Source: Rubrobacter sp. (GTDB taxonomy: Bacteria > Actinomycetota > Rubrobacteria > Rubrobacterales > Rubrobacteraceae). From it: 10,834 nucleotides of DNA. Location of the stretch: contig JADDPV010000262.1 in assembly GCA_016781705.1 (NCBI GenBank), positions 1 through 10,834 on the forward strand, given 5' to 3'. Numbering within the stretch: position 1 is the stretch's first letter; each line of letters starts with the position of its first letter. Below, piece by piece: positions 1 to 6,505 of this stretch. The notes under the pieces were generated by a model. That model did not search any database and was not told the DNA's origin. It worked only from the letters and a program-made list of their open reading frames with translations. A program made the position numbers and the translations under genes.

Positions 1-2
1 GG

Positions 3-323
3 CGCGACGGGGCGGACGAGGGCGCGGAGATAGGTGACCTCCTGCCCGACGAGCGGGCGGGGGAGGACTACGCCCGCGTCGAGGTCGGAGCGTGGGAGTG
101 GACTTTGCGCGAAGCCGTCGCCGCCCTCCCTGAGCGTGAGGCCCGCATCCTGCAGATGCGTCACGGCCTCGACGGCAGCAAGACCCGCACCCTGCGCGAG
201 GTTTCGGAGGCGTTGGGCATCTCCCAGGAGCGGGCGCGGCAGGTCGAGATCAAAGCTCTCAGGACCATCCGCACCGGCCGCCACGCCGGCGCTCTCAGGC
301 GTGCCCTCTCCGAAGCGGTCTGA
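3..323 (+). CDS. RNA polymerase sigma-70 family factor, C-terminal part (5' truncated by window)
   Basis: The frame is open from the first bases of the window to TGA at 321-323, so only the last ~106 residues are seen. The acidic linker (GADEGAEIGDLLPDE, about bases 9-56) is typical of the region 3.2/4 junction of RpoD-like factors. Region 4.1 follows (AVAALPEREARILQMRHGL), then region 4.2 with the -35-binding helix-turn-helix (LREVSEALGISQERARQVE, then IKALRTIR). The family equivalent is VxxxxGVTRERIRQIExKALRKLR. The protein directs RNA polymerase to promoters. Whether it is the primary RpoD or a group 2/3 paralogue cannot be decided without region 2; a C-terminal tail of only ~16 residues after the HTH helix is normal for either. 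thyX follows after 88 bases with its own ribosome binding site. No terminator is visible between them. Confidence 0.9.
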   Translation, partial: RDGADEGAEIGDLLPDERAGEDYARVEVGAWEWTLREAVAALPEREARILQMRHGLDGSKTRTLREVSEALGISQERARQVEIKALRTIRTGRHAGALRRALSEAV

Positions 324-411
324 GCGGCGAGCCAGCGGCGGGTCCCGGGAGATAACCCCTACCGGATGAGGTAACCTTGCCCGGAGCCGACCGGAGAAGG
401 GAGCCAGCCTG

Positions 412-1347
412 GTGGAGAAGACCGAGCAAGACGTCGGGCGCGTGCAAGAGCTGTTCGTGGAGCTCGGCGGGACCGTGACGGACGGCTTCCCCGCCATTCA
501 CGTGCCGGTCTACCGCACGGCGGCGGGGACGGCCTACCTGAAATCGCCGGGCGTGGTGATGTTGGCGAGGCCGCAGACGAACGTCGCGGGCCTTGGCGGC
601 TTCCTCGAAGGCTTCGACCCGGATCTAGGCTTCCCGGAGTACGTCAACGATCCCACCGCGCTGCCAGCCTCCTCCCAACTGTGCAAGACGGCCGGGCAGA
701 CGTGTTACATGTCGTTCGGCCCCCGGCGCACGACCAACGAGAACGCCGCCGCCTACTTCGAGCGGCTGACCTCGGCTGGGCACGGAAGCGTCCTGGAGCA
801 TTCTAATTTCAGTTTCTTACTCTACGGCATAAGCCGCAGCGTGACGCACGAGTTGGTACGGCATCGCGCGGGCGTCGGGGTTTCGCAGGTTAGTCAGCGC
901 TACGTTTCCGGAAGCGTGCTGCGCTTCGTGGAGCGGCCAGAATACCAGGAAGACGAGGAGTTGCACCGGTTCTTCGAGGAGAGAGCCGACGGGGCGGCGG
1001 CAGGATACGAGGCGATGGCGGAGCGCCTTCTCGCGCGGCAGGAGGGCGGGAGCGGGATGCTCTCCGCGGATTATAAGACGGACGCGAGGAAGAAGGTGCA
1101 GCAGACGGCGCGCTCGCTCTTGCCCAACGAGACCGAGGCGCCGATGGTGTTCACGGGGAACGTCAGGGCCTTGAGGCACATCGTCGAGATGCGCGCCGAC
1201 GAGCACGCCGAGAGCGAGATACGCAACCTCGCCATGCGCCTCTTCCTGTGCCTCGCCGTCGCCGACCCGATCCTCTTCGGCGACTACCGGATCCAACCCC
1301 TCCCCGACGGCACCCACAAGGTGACGACCCGCCACAGAAAGGCGTAG
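412..1347 (+). CDS. thyX: Flavin-dependent thymidylate synthase ThyX (long form, 311 aa)
   Basis: ThyX methylates dUMP to dTMP using methylene-tetrahydrofolate as carbon donor and FAD/NADPH as reductant; it replaces ThyA. The GTG start at 412 has a GGAGAAGG ribosome binding site at 393-400. The ThyX motif is at residues 150-161: RHR, eight residues, then the active-site-region Ser161, followed by QRY. A second conserved block, LPNETEAPMVFTGN (237-250), leads into RALRHIVEMRADEHAESEIR (252-271), the usual substrate/FAD-binding C-terminal segment. At 311 aa it is longer than the common 220-250 aa ThyX. The extra length is an N-terminal ~90 residues with no motif I recognise, before CKTAGQTCYMSFGPRRT. 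The dUMP supplier, dut, lies 3.5 kb downstream in the same window. No ThyA is seen. Confidence 0.96.
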   Translation: MEKTEQDVGRVQELFVELGGTVTDGFPAIHVPVYRTAAGTAYLKSPGVVMLARPQTNVAGLGGFLEGFDPDLGFPEYVNDPTALPASSQLCKTAGQTCYMSFGPRRTTNENAAAYFERLTSAGHGSVLEHSNFSFLLYGISRSVTHELVRHRAGVGVSQVSQRYVSGSVLRFVERPEYQEDEELHRFFEERADGAAAGYEAMAERLLARQEGGSGMLSADYKTDARKKVQQTARSLLPNETEAPMVFTGNVRALRHIVEMRADEHAESEIRNLAMRLFLCLAVADPILFGDYRIQPLPDGTHKVTTRHRKA

Positions 1348-1390
1348 CCGAGGCCGCGGGAGACCCCAGCCCGTCGTCCTCCTGGCGCGG

Positions 1391-1559
1391 CACGAAAACC
1401 CCCTCTCGGTGACGAGGACGTGGAAGTCGTCGGGGTCGTAGCGCCGGGCGAGCAGGGCGGGGGCACGCTCCTCGTCGGGCTCACCGCTCCTTCGCCCTCG
1501 AACGCCATCTCCGCCTCGATGTGCAGGCTCTGGTGCTGGCCGTAGTCCTCGTCTCGCTT
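1391..1559 (-). pseudogene. Frameshifted remnant of an unrecognised minus-strand gene
   Basis: On the minus strand two adjoining stretches in different frames both read as protein with almost every codon ending in G or C, like the real genes here. From 1559 leftwards the first reads KRDEDYGQHQSLHIEAEMAF then EGEG. From about 1485 to 1391 the other frame reads EERAPALLARRYDPDDFHVL then VTERGFSC. Joining them near 1480-1495 with a one-base shift gives one continuous acidic polypeptide. I do not recognise the family. No start codon or ribosome binding site is clear upstream, and the right-hand end fades into thyX. It may be a decayed gene or, less likely, a genuine gene with an assembly error. 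Confidence 0.45.
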
Positions 1560-1709
1560 GGCCCGACGGGTCGCTCCCGGCGGCGAACCGTGGACGGTTG
1601 TGCCACCGTGCGCGGCCGTTGGCGAGAAGGGTATGGAGGCTCCGCCGCGCGCGTGGCGGGTACTGTATCCTCTCTGCGGCGCTGGAGTAGACGACGGAGG
1701 AGGCGCGGC

Positions 1710-1736
1710 GTGGCGAAGAGCTACGAGGTGGAGTAG
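1710..1736 (+). other. Possible eight-codon leader ORF upstream of the MFS gene
   Basis: GTG at 1710 lies six bases after a near-perfect ribosome binding site (GGAGGAGG, 1696-1703) and encodes VAKSYEVE before TAG at 1734-1736. The transporter GTG is at 1745. Its nearest purine tract (GGAGG, 1739-1743) is only one base away from that start, too close for normal use. Ribosomes loading at the better upstream site could therefore feed the transporter by re-initiation. This is inference from spacing alone; the peptide itself is unremarkable. Confidence 0.3.
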
Positions 1737-1744
1737 CCGGAGGC

Positions 1745-2941
1745 GTGGGTAGCCATCGGTGGCTGCTGGCCGTCGAGCTGTGGGCCTTCGGGTTCTTCGG
1801 GCTGTTCTGGGGCCTTTTCGCGGTCTTGCTCTCGGACCTGAGCCGGGCTCTAGGGCTCTCGCCGGGGCCTCTGGGGCTCGCGCTCTTCTTCGGGGCTGTG
1901 GCCTCGATCGCCGCGATGGCCCTCCTCGGCTGGGCCGCCGACTCTCTGGGGCGGCGGACGCTCATCGCGCTCGCGGCCGCCGTGTTCGGGGTCGGCGTCG
2001 TGGGGTTGGCCTTCTCCGGGAGCTACGCGGCGCTGGTCGCGGCGCTCGTGGTGCTCTATGCGGCGTCGGGGTTGTACGACGTCGGGATCAACGCCGCCGC
2101 CGTCGACCTGGAGCAGACGAGCGGACGGCGGTTCATGCCCCTGCTGCACGCGGCCTTCAGCGCCGGCGCCATGCTGGGCGCGCTCGGGGCGGGCGCCCTG
2201 GTGGAGGTGGGGGTGGGCTACCGGTACGTGTACCTGAGCATCCTCGTCCCGCTCGCCGCCCTCCTCCTCGCCGTCGCCGCGACGAAGTTTCCCGGGAGCA
2301 GCGAGCCAACCCAGGGCGGGCGGGAGCCGGGCCGGCACGGGCTATACGGCAACCTCCCTTTGCTGCTCGTCGCCGTGATCGCCACGCTGGGCCTCCTCTC
2401 CGAAGGCGAGATGGAGCACTGGTCCGGCGTCTACCTCCGGCAGTCTCTGGGCCTCCCCGCCCTGCTCGGCGGCTCCGGCGTCGCCGTCTTTTTCGCCGCG
2501 ATGGCGGTCGGAAGGCTCGGGACCGCGTGGGTGGTGGGGCGCCTCGGCGAGCGTCGGGTCCTCTCGTCGGCGGGCCTGATGGCTGCCGGCGGGATGGCGC
2601 TTTCGCTCGCGACGCGTGAGCCTTTGATCGTCGTCGCCGGGTTCCTCCTCGTGGGGCTCGCCCTCTCGGCCGTCGTCCCCAGCGCCTTCTCGCTGGCCGG
2701 GGACGCGGCGCCGCCCGGGCGGGCCGGGGCGGCCATCTCCGTCGTTACCACTCTGGGGTACGGCGGGTTCCTCCTGGGGCCCGTGATCGTCGGCGGCCTA
2801 GCGGAGCTCGCCGGGCTGCGGGCGGCCCTCCTGACGGTCGTGGGGACGGGGATGGCGATCTTCGCCCTGGCGCTTCGTCTGGCCGTCAGCCGTCAGCATT
2901 CAGCCGTCGGCAAGAACGGGAAACACGAAGACCGGCGTTGA
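1745..2941 (+). CDS. Major facilitator superfamily transporter, YbjJ-like
   Basis: A 398-residue inner-membrane protein built of about 12 hydrophobic helices with a polar central loop near residues 180-200 (KFPGSSEPTQGGREPGRHG), as in MFS carriers. The cytoplasmic loop 2/3 signature is GWAADSLGRRTLI (about 59-71), the classic MFS motif A. The second half opens with SEGEMEHWSGVYLR, resembling the EDWSAVYLR segment of YbjJ/fucose-permease-like members, and GINAAAVDLEQ corresponds to the conserved helix-4 region of that group. The substrate cannot be read from sequence. The GTG start is the only in-frame candidate after the upstream stop, but its ribosome binding site is badly spaced. The last ~20 residues (from about AVSRQHSAVGKNG) are encoded by a 7-bp repeat tract, so the C-terminus may be a recent addition. 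It converges on metG with 13 bases between the stops. Confidence 0.88.
   Translation: MGSHRWLLAVELWAFGFFGLFWGLFAVLLSDLSRALGLSPGPLGLALFFGAVASIAAMALLGWAADSLGRRTLIALAAAVFGVGVVGLAFSGSYAALVAALVVLYAASGLYDVGINAAAVDLEQTSGRRFMPLLHAAFSAGAMLGALGAGALVEVGVGYRYVYLSILVPLAALLLAVAATKFPGSSEPTQGGREPGRHGLYGNLPLLLVAVIATLGLLSEGEMEHWSGVYLRQSLGLPALLGGSGVAVFFAAMAVGRLGTAWVVGRLGERRVLSSAGLMAAGGMALSLATREPLIVVAGFLLVGLALSAVVPSAFSLAGDAAPPGRAGAAISVVTTLGYGGFLLGPVIVGGLAELAGLRAALLTVVGTGMAIFALALRLAVSRQHSAVGKNGKHEDRR
2886..2911. repeat. Short tandem 7-bp repeat (TCAGCNN) inside the MFS 3' end
   Basis: TCAGC occurs at 2886, 2893 and 2900, and TCGGC at 2907, an exact 7-base period over four units. The reverse complement core (GCTGA) is the same as the core of the 8-bp repeats at 4678-4701 and 4841-4888, so the three tracts look like members of one dispersed repeat family. 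It lies inside the last codons of the transporter gene, where it encodes part of a polar tail outside the membrane core. Confidence 0.7.
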
Positions 2942-2954
2942 CCGCCGGAAGCCC

Positions 2955-4670
2955 TCAGCTCTTCGCCGCGCTGGCGAGCCTCTCCTCGGCCGCCTCCACC
3001 TCCGCCTCCTCGACGCGCACGAACAGCGGCTTGGCGCCGGAGACGCGGTAAGCCTCCGGCAGCTTCTCGAGGTCGGAGATCCTCGCGACGGGGCCGTCGA
3101 AGAAGCCGCGCAGGCGCTCGACGGCCTCCGGGACGTATGGGGCGGCGTGGTAGGCGATCGAGCCGAGCAAGACCGAGCAGGCGTAGAGCGAGGCGCGGGC
3201 CTGATCCGGGTCTTCCTTACGACTCTTCCACGGCGCCTGACCGTCGAAGAAGCGGTTGGCGCGGCGGCCCATCGCCAACAGCTCGCCCAACGCCTCGCGC
3301 GGGCGGATGGAGAGCATCTTCTCCTCGTAGCGCCGTTCGAGCTCCTTGAAGTCCGCGAAGACCTCGCTCGCCTCCTCGGAAGGCTCTTGTGGTTGCGGCA
3401 GCTCGCCGCCGAAGTAGCGTTCGGCGAAGGAGAGGACGCGGTTCACGTAGTTGCCGAGGGTCCCGATCAGGTCGTTGTTCACCCGCCCCTGGAAGTCGCG
3501 CCACGAGAACACCGTGTCCCCGGTCTCCGGAAGCGCCGACGCCAGGTAGAACCTCAACGGGTCGGCCGGGAAACGGTCCAGCGCCTCGTGCAGCCAAACG
3601 GCGAGGTTGCGGCTCGTGGACATCTGCATCGGGTGCCGCTCCCCGTAGAGGACCACCTCCAGGTTCATGAACTCGTTGGCCGGTATGTCGTAGGGCAGCA
3701 CGTAGGGCTCCTCGCCGCCCTCGCCGACGCCCATGAGCTGCGCCGGCCACACCACGGCGTGGAAGACGGTGTTGTCCTTGCCGATGAAGTGGATCAGGCG
3801 CGTGTCCGGCTCCTGCCAGTACTCGCGCCAGCGGTCGGGTTCCCCGATCCTCTCGGCCCACTCCATGGTCGAGGAGACGTAGCCGATGCACGCGTCGAAC
3901 CACACGTAGAAGCGCTTCTCGTCGAAGCCCGGCTCGGGGATTGGCACACCCCAGTTTATGTCGCGCGTGATGGGCCGCTTCTCCAGACCCGCGTCTATCA
4001 CCCCGAGTATGAAGTTCTTGACCGAGGTGCGCCAGTGGTCCTGGCCGGAGACGTACTCCCCCAACCGCTCGGAGAACTTCGGCAGGTCCAGGTAGAGGTG
4101 GGTCGTCTCGCGGACCTCGACGGGCCCGCCCGTGATCTTGGAGTGAGGGTCTATGAGCTCGTAGGCCTCGTACCACGAGCCGCAGTTGTCGCACTGGTCG
4201 CCCCTGGCCTCCTTGTAGCCGCACACCGGGCACGTCCCCTCGACGTAGCGATCCGGCAGGAAACGTCCCTCCGTCGGGCTGTACATCTGCTGGCTCTCCG
4301 CCTCCGAGATGTACCCGCCGCTCTTGAGCCTCTCGTAGAAGAGCTGGGTGTTCCCGGCGTGCAGTTCGGTCGAGGTGCGCGAGAAGTTGTCGAAGGAGAT
4401 GCCGAACCGCTCGAACGTCTCCTTCATGTGCGCCCACCAGTAGTCCACGACCTCGCGCGGGCTCTTCCCCTCGCGCTCGGCGGTTAGGGTGATGGGGACG
4501 CCGTGTTCGTCGGTACCGCAGACGTACACCACGTCCTCGCCGCGCGCCCGCAGGTACCGCACATAAACGTCCGCCGGGAGGTACGCGCCCACGATCTGCC
4601 CTACGTGCAGCGGACCGTTGGCGTAGGGCAACGCAGAGGTGACCAGGTAACGTGCGCTTTTCTCTTCCAT
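2955..4670 (-). CDS. metG: Methionyl-tRNA synthetase
   Basis: Class I aminoacyl-tRNA synthetase that charges tRNA-Met, cytoplasmic, 571 aa. The N-terminal Rossmann fold carries the HIGH-type motif HVGQ at 22-25 within ANGPLHVGQIVG, then CGTDEHG (51-57). One zinc knuckle is visible: Cys147, Cys150, Cys160, Cys163. RFYVWFDA (253-260) and IHFIGKDN (293-300) are standard MetRS segments. The KMSKS equivalent reads QMSTS (349-353), with both lysines replaced, followed by SRNLAVWLHEALDRFPADPLRFYL as in the KMSTSRN subgroup. The anticodon-binding helical domain follows (NNDLIGTLGNYVNR). There is no C-terminal EMAP-like tRNA-binding domain. ATG at 4670 has no ribosome binding site, but a -10 lies 7 bases upstream, so translation is probably leaderless. 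It is divergent from dut. Confidence 0.96.
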   Translation of the reverse strand: MEEKSARYLVTSALPYANGPLHVGQIVGAYLPADVYVRYLRARGEDVVYVCGTDEHGVPITLTAEREGKSPREVVDYWWAHMKETFERFGISFDNFSRTSTELHAGNTQLFYERLKSGGYISEAESQQMYSPTEGRFLPDRYVEGTCPVCGYKEARGDQCDNCGSWYEAYELIDPHSKITGGPVEVRETTHLYLDLPKFSERLGEYVSGQDHWRTSVKNFILGVIDAGLEKRPITRDINWGVPIPEPGFDEKRFYVWFDACIGYVSSTMEWAERIGEPDRWREYWQEPDTRLIHFIGKDNTVFHAVVWPAQLMGVGEGGEEPYVLPYDIPANEFMNLEVVLYGERHPMQMSTSRNLAVWLHEALDRFPADPLRFYLASALPETGDTVFSWRDFQGRVNNDLIGTLGNYVNRVLSFAERYFGGELPQPQEPSEEASEVFADFKELERRYEEKMLSIRPREALGELLAMGRRANRFFDGQAPWKSRKEDPDQARASLYACSVLLGSIAYHAAPYVPEAVERLRGFFDGPVARISDLEKLPEAYRVSGAKPLFVRVEEAEVEAAEERLASAAKS

Positions 4671-4677
4671 ACGTCTA

Positions 4678-4686
4678 AGAATAGCA
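4678..4686 (-). promoter_or_regulatory. Extended -10 promoter of metG
   Basis: Read on the minus strand this is TGC-TATTCT, a TGN extended -10. Seven bases separate it from the metG ATG, placing the expected transcription start on or beside the A of the start codon (leaderless mRNA). No good -35 is seen at 17-18 bases, as is usual for extended -10 promoters. The hexamer forms the last unit of an 8-bp GCTGANNN repeat. Confidence 0.6.
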
Positions 4687-4701
4687 CTTCAGCCTGTCAG
4701 C
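4678..4701 (-). repeat. Three-unit 8-bp repeat (GCTGANNN) at the metG promoter
   Basis: On the minus strand, units begin at 4701 (GCTGACAG), 4693 (GCTGAAGT) and 4685 (GCTATTCT). The last supplies the -10. Bases 4682-4701 are an inverted copy of 4865-4884 at the dut promoter, matching at 19 of 20 positions. Confidence 0.75.
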
Positions 4702-4840
4702 ACGCCGCCTCTGATGGCCTACCGTCGGCGAGCTTGGGGAGGGTGTCGCGCCGTCCCGATAGGAGTAGGTTCTTAAAGGGCTCGCTGCCTGTCCGAAGGT
4801 CGCGCGCTCGTTCCAACCAGTAGAGCCGGCAAACCCAAAC
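4702..4840. other. Centre of the metG-dut intergenic region, no feature recognised
   Basis: This segment lies between the two outward-facing repeat/promoter ends. I see no tRNA, no convincing ORF and no terminator. On the minus strand a frame reads ERARDLRTGSEPFKNLLL, but this has no recognisable family, start or ribosome binding site, and its codon use is mixed. Together with its flanks it could be the body of a small non-autonomous element of about 211 bp (4678-4888). Confidence 0.4.
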
Positions 4841-4888
4841 GCTGACGAGCTGAAACGCCGATTGGCTGACGGGCTGAAGTGCTAACAT
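4841..4888 (+). repeat. Six-unit 8-bp tandem repeat (GCTGANNN) upstream of dut
   Basis: GCTGA or a one-base variant starts at every eighth base: 4841, 4849, 4857 (GCCGA), 4865, 4873 and 4881 (GCTAA). The last unit, GCTAACAT, contains the -10 hexamer. The right half (4865-4884) is the inverted copy of the metG-side repeat. Such exact 8-base phasing over 48 bases is not expected by chance in unconstrained DNA. Confidence 0.8.
4880..4888 (+). promoter_or_regulatory. Extended -10 promoter of the dut operon
   Basis: TGC-TAACAT is a TGN extended -10. The predicted start is near 4895-4898, at or just before ATG 4898, which begins a 19-codon ORF overlapping the dut start. The -10 is the last unit of the GCTGANNN repeat, just as at metG. 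Confidence 0.55.
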
Positions 4889-4897
4889 ACCGCCCGT

Positions 4898-4957
4898 ATG
4901 AACCCCGCGCGTCTCCCCTCTTCCGTCTCTCCATCGCTTGCCGGAGTCGTCCTTTGA
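4898..4957 (+). other. Possible 19-codon leader ORF overlapping the dut start
   Basis: ATG at 4898 sits 9 bases after the -10 and encodes MNPARLPSSVSPSLAGVVL. Its TGA stop (4955-4957) overlaps the dut TTG (4954-4956) as TTGA. That arrangement is typical of translational coupling. The peptide is not recognisable. An alternative is that 4898-4953 is simply a 5' leader and dut is translated only from its own GGAG site. Confidence 0.35.
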
Positions 4958-5391
4958 AGGTAGCGTTCCGTCGCCTGTCGCCGCATGGATGCGTACCGAT
5001 CCGGGCGCACGCCGGGGACGCGGGTTACGACCTCGTCGCCGCGGAGGGTGTGGCGCTGCCGCCTGGCGGGCGGGCGGTGGTGGGGACCGGGATCTCCGTC
5101 GCCGTTCCTCCCGGTTACGCGGGGCTCGTGCTGCCCAGGAGCGGGCTCGCCGTGAGACACGGCGTTTCGCTCGTCAACGCGCCGGGGCTCATAGACTCCG
5201 GCTATCGCGGGGAGCTGAAGGTCCCCCTCATAAACCACGACCGCGAGGAGACGTTCCGGGTCGAGAGGGGGATGAGGGTCGCCCAGCTCGTCCTCGTCCG
5301 CGCCGCCGAAGCCGTCTTCGTCGAGGTCGAGCTCCTGGAAGCCTCCGCCGACGGCCGCGGCGAAGGCGGCTTCGGCTCCTCGGGAAGATAG
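4954..5391 (+). CDS. dut: Deoxyuridine 5'-triphosphate nucleotidohydrolase (dUTPase)
   Basis: Homotrimeric dUTPase that hydrolyses dUTP to dUMP and pyrophosphate, keeping uracil out of DNA and supplying the ThyX substrate. From TTG 4954 (GGAG at 4943-4946, 7-base spacing) the product has 145 residues, the normal family length, starting MKVAFRRLSPHG. All five motifs are present in order: 1 AGDAGYDL (20-27), 2 PRSGLA, 3 GLIDSGYRGEL with the catalytic Asp, 4 RVAQLVLV, and 5 RGEGGFGSSGR, the C-terminal arm that closes over the base. A longer frame from 4879 exists, but its N-terminal 25 residues are not dUTPase-like, so I prefer TTG. It is the first gene of a probable operon with the Mut7-C and DUF1990 genes (gaps of 7 and 3 bases). 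Confidence 0.94.
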   Translation: MKVAFRRLSPHGCVPIRAHAGDAGYDLVAAEGVALPPGGRAVVGTGISVAVPPGYAGLVLPRSGLAVRHGVSLVNAPGLIDSGYRGELKVPLINHDREETFRVERGMRVAQLVLVRAAEAVFVEVELLEASADGRGEGGFGSSGR

Positions 5392-5398
5392 AGCGGGC

Positions 5399-5884
5399 GT
5401 GAAGTTCCTCTGCGACGCGATGCTCGGCGCCCTGGCGAAGTGGCTCAGGGCGGCCGGCCACGACGCTCGCTACGCCAGGGAAGGCACCGACGTCTCGGAC
5501 GCCCACCTCGTCCGCGTGGCGATGAAGGAGGGGCGCGTCCTCTTGACGAGCGACCGCGGCTTCCTCGAGCGCAAAGCCATCCGGGACGGCGAGGCGGCTC
5601 TACTCCTCGTCCCGCACGCGCCGGTCGAGAAGCAGCTGCGGCTGGTAGTCGAGAGGTTCGGCCTGGAGCGGCGACCCTCGCGCTGCATGGAGTGCAACGG
5701 GGAGCTAGAGGCAGTGCCATCCGGGGCGGTGCTGAATCTGGTCCCACCGAAGGTGGCCGAGGCCCGGGAGAGCTTTTTCCGCTGCGAGGGGTGCGGGCGC
5801 GTGTTCTGGTATGGCTCGCACTGGGCCAGGATCGGAGCGCGCCTGGACAGGGTCTTCGGGCGTTCCTCGAAGGTCGGGGCCTGA
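5399..5884 (+). CDS. Mut7-C RNase domain protein with C-terminal zinc ribbon
   Basis: A 161-residue protein of the Mut7-C/DUF82 family, a PIN-like RNase domain found alone in many bacteria and archaea. The N-terminus KFLCDAMLGALAKWLRAAGH (2-21) contains the first acidic residue, Asp6. LLTSDRGF (48-55) carries the second conserved acidic position, Asp52. The C-terminal part is a zinc ribbon: Cys96-x2-Cys99 and Cys129-x2-Cys132, followed by the conserved FWYGSHWARI. The family is predicted to cleave RNA, but the physiological target is unknown. GTG at 5399 follows the dut stop by 7 bases with only a distant GGAAG (5383-5387), so translation may be coupled to dut. Confidence 0.88.
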   Translation: MKFLCDAMLGALAKWLRAAGHDARYAREGTDVSDAHLVRVAMKEGRVLLTSDRGFLERKAIRDGEAALLLVPHAPVEKQLRLVVERFGLERRPSRCMECNGELEAVPSGAVLNLVPPKVAEARESFFRCEGCGRVFWYGSHWARIGARLDRVFGRSSKVGA

Positions 5885-5887
5885 CCC

Positions 5888-6469
5888 GTGTTCCTACGCA
5901 AAGAACCCTCGGGGACGTTCGTCGAGCGTTTCATCGCTTCCCAGAGAGACCTGCCGTTCTCCTACGACGAAGTCGGGGCTACCAGGGAGGGCGCGACGCC
6001 GAGAGGGTACTTGACGGACCGCTACCGGGTCAAGCTCGGGGAAGGCGAGGAGGCGTACCGGCGGGCGGTCGAGGCCCTGCGGGGCTGGCGGCAGTTCGAC
6101 CTCGGCTGGGTACACCTCCTCCCACCCGGCGAGAAGCTCGAGGTCGGGACGACGGTCGCCGTGCTGGCCCGGCACCTCGGCTTCCGGTCGCTAAACTCCG
6201 CTCGCGTCGTGTACACGCTAGAGGAGAGCGGCGGCGACGTGAAACGCTTTGGCTTTGCCTACGGGACGCTCCCCGGTCACGCCGAGAGGGGCGAGGAGCG
6301 GTTCGTCGTCGAGTGGGACCGCCAAAACGGCTCCGTACACTACGACGTCTTCGCCTTCTCCAGGCCGAACCAACCTCTAGCGTGGCTCGGCTTCCCGTTC
6401 GCCAGGCTGCTCCAGCGCCGGTTCGCGCGCGACTCGAAGCGGGCGATGATCCGGGCCGCAGATCTGTGA
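5888..6469 (+). CDS. DUF1990 family protein
   Basis: A soluble 193-residue protein matching the DUF1990 pattern as I remember it. RYRVKLGEGEEAYRRAVEAL (45-64) is followed by WRQFDLGWVHLLPP, then GTTVAVLARHLGF, ARVVYTLEESGG and the signature RFGFAYGTLPGHAERGEERF (120-139). Near the C-terminus it has DVFAFSRPNQPLAWLGFP. The biochemical function of the family is not established; a lipid- or ligand-binding fold has been suggested for relatives. GTG at 5888 comes 3 bases after the Mut7-C stop, so it is the third gene of the dut operon. The shared transcript does not by itself indicate a role in nucleotide metabolism. Confidence 0.82.
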   Translation: MFLRKEPSGTFVERFIASQRDLPFSYDEVGATREGATPRGYLTDRYRVKLGEGEEAYRRAVEALRGWRQFDLGWVHLLPPGEKLEVGTTVAVLARHLGFRSLNSARVVYTLEESGGDVKRFGFAYGTLPGHAERGEERFVVEWDRQNGSVHYDVFAFSRPNQPLAWLGFPFARLLQRRFARDSKRAMIRAADL

Positions 6470-6505
6470 CCCGACGCCTTCGGGCGGGGCCACCGGCGGC
6501 GAAGT

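Larger units (their letters stand above)
1348..1744. other. Intergenic gap between thyX and the MFS gene
   Basis: This 397-base gap contains the minus-strand gene remnant (1391-1559) on its left. On its right is a stretch (1560-1709) in which I see no gene. A TACTGT hexamer at 1661-1666 could be a -10 for the transporter gene, but no -35 or TG extension accompanies it. A strong purine tract GGAGGAGG at 1696-1703 precedes an eight-codon ORF (1710-1736). No terminator hairpin with a T-run is visible after thyX. Confidence 0.5.

Noticed and set aside
817..1965. 382-codon minus-strand ORF across thyX and the transporter
   Set aside because: Shadow frame of thyX and the MFS gene; low-complexity Arg/Pro-rich translation. 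Only its part at 1391-1485 shows genuine coding character.
3147..4487. 446-codon plus-strand ORF opposite metG
   Set aside because: Antisense shadow of metG, which has all family motifs; no family match and no ribosome binding site.
4697..4888. 63-codon minus-strand ORF in the metG-dut gap
   Set aside because: Runs through the tandem repeats and promoters, has no ribosome binding site and no recognisable family.
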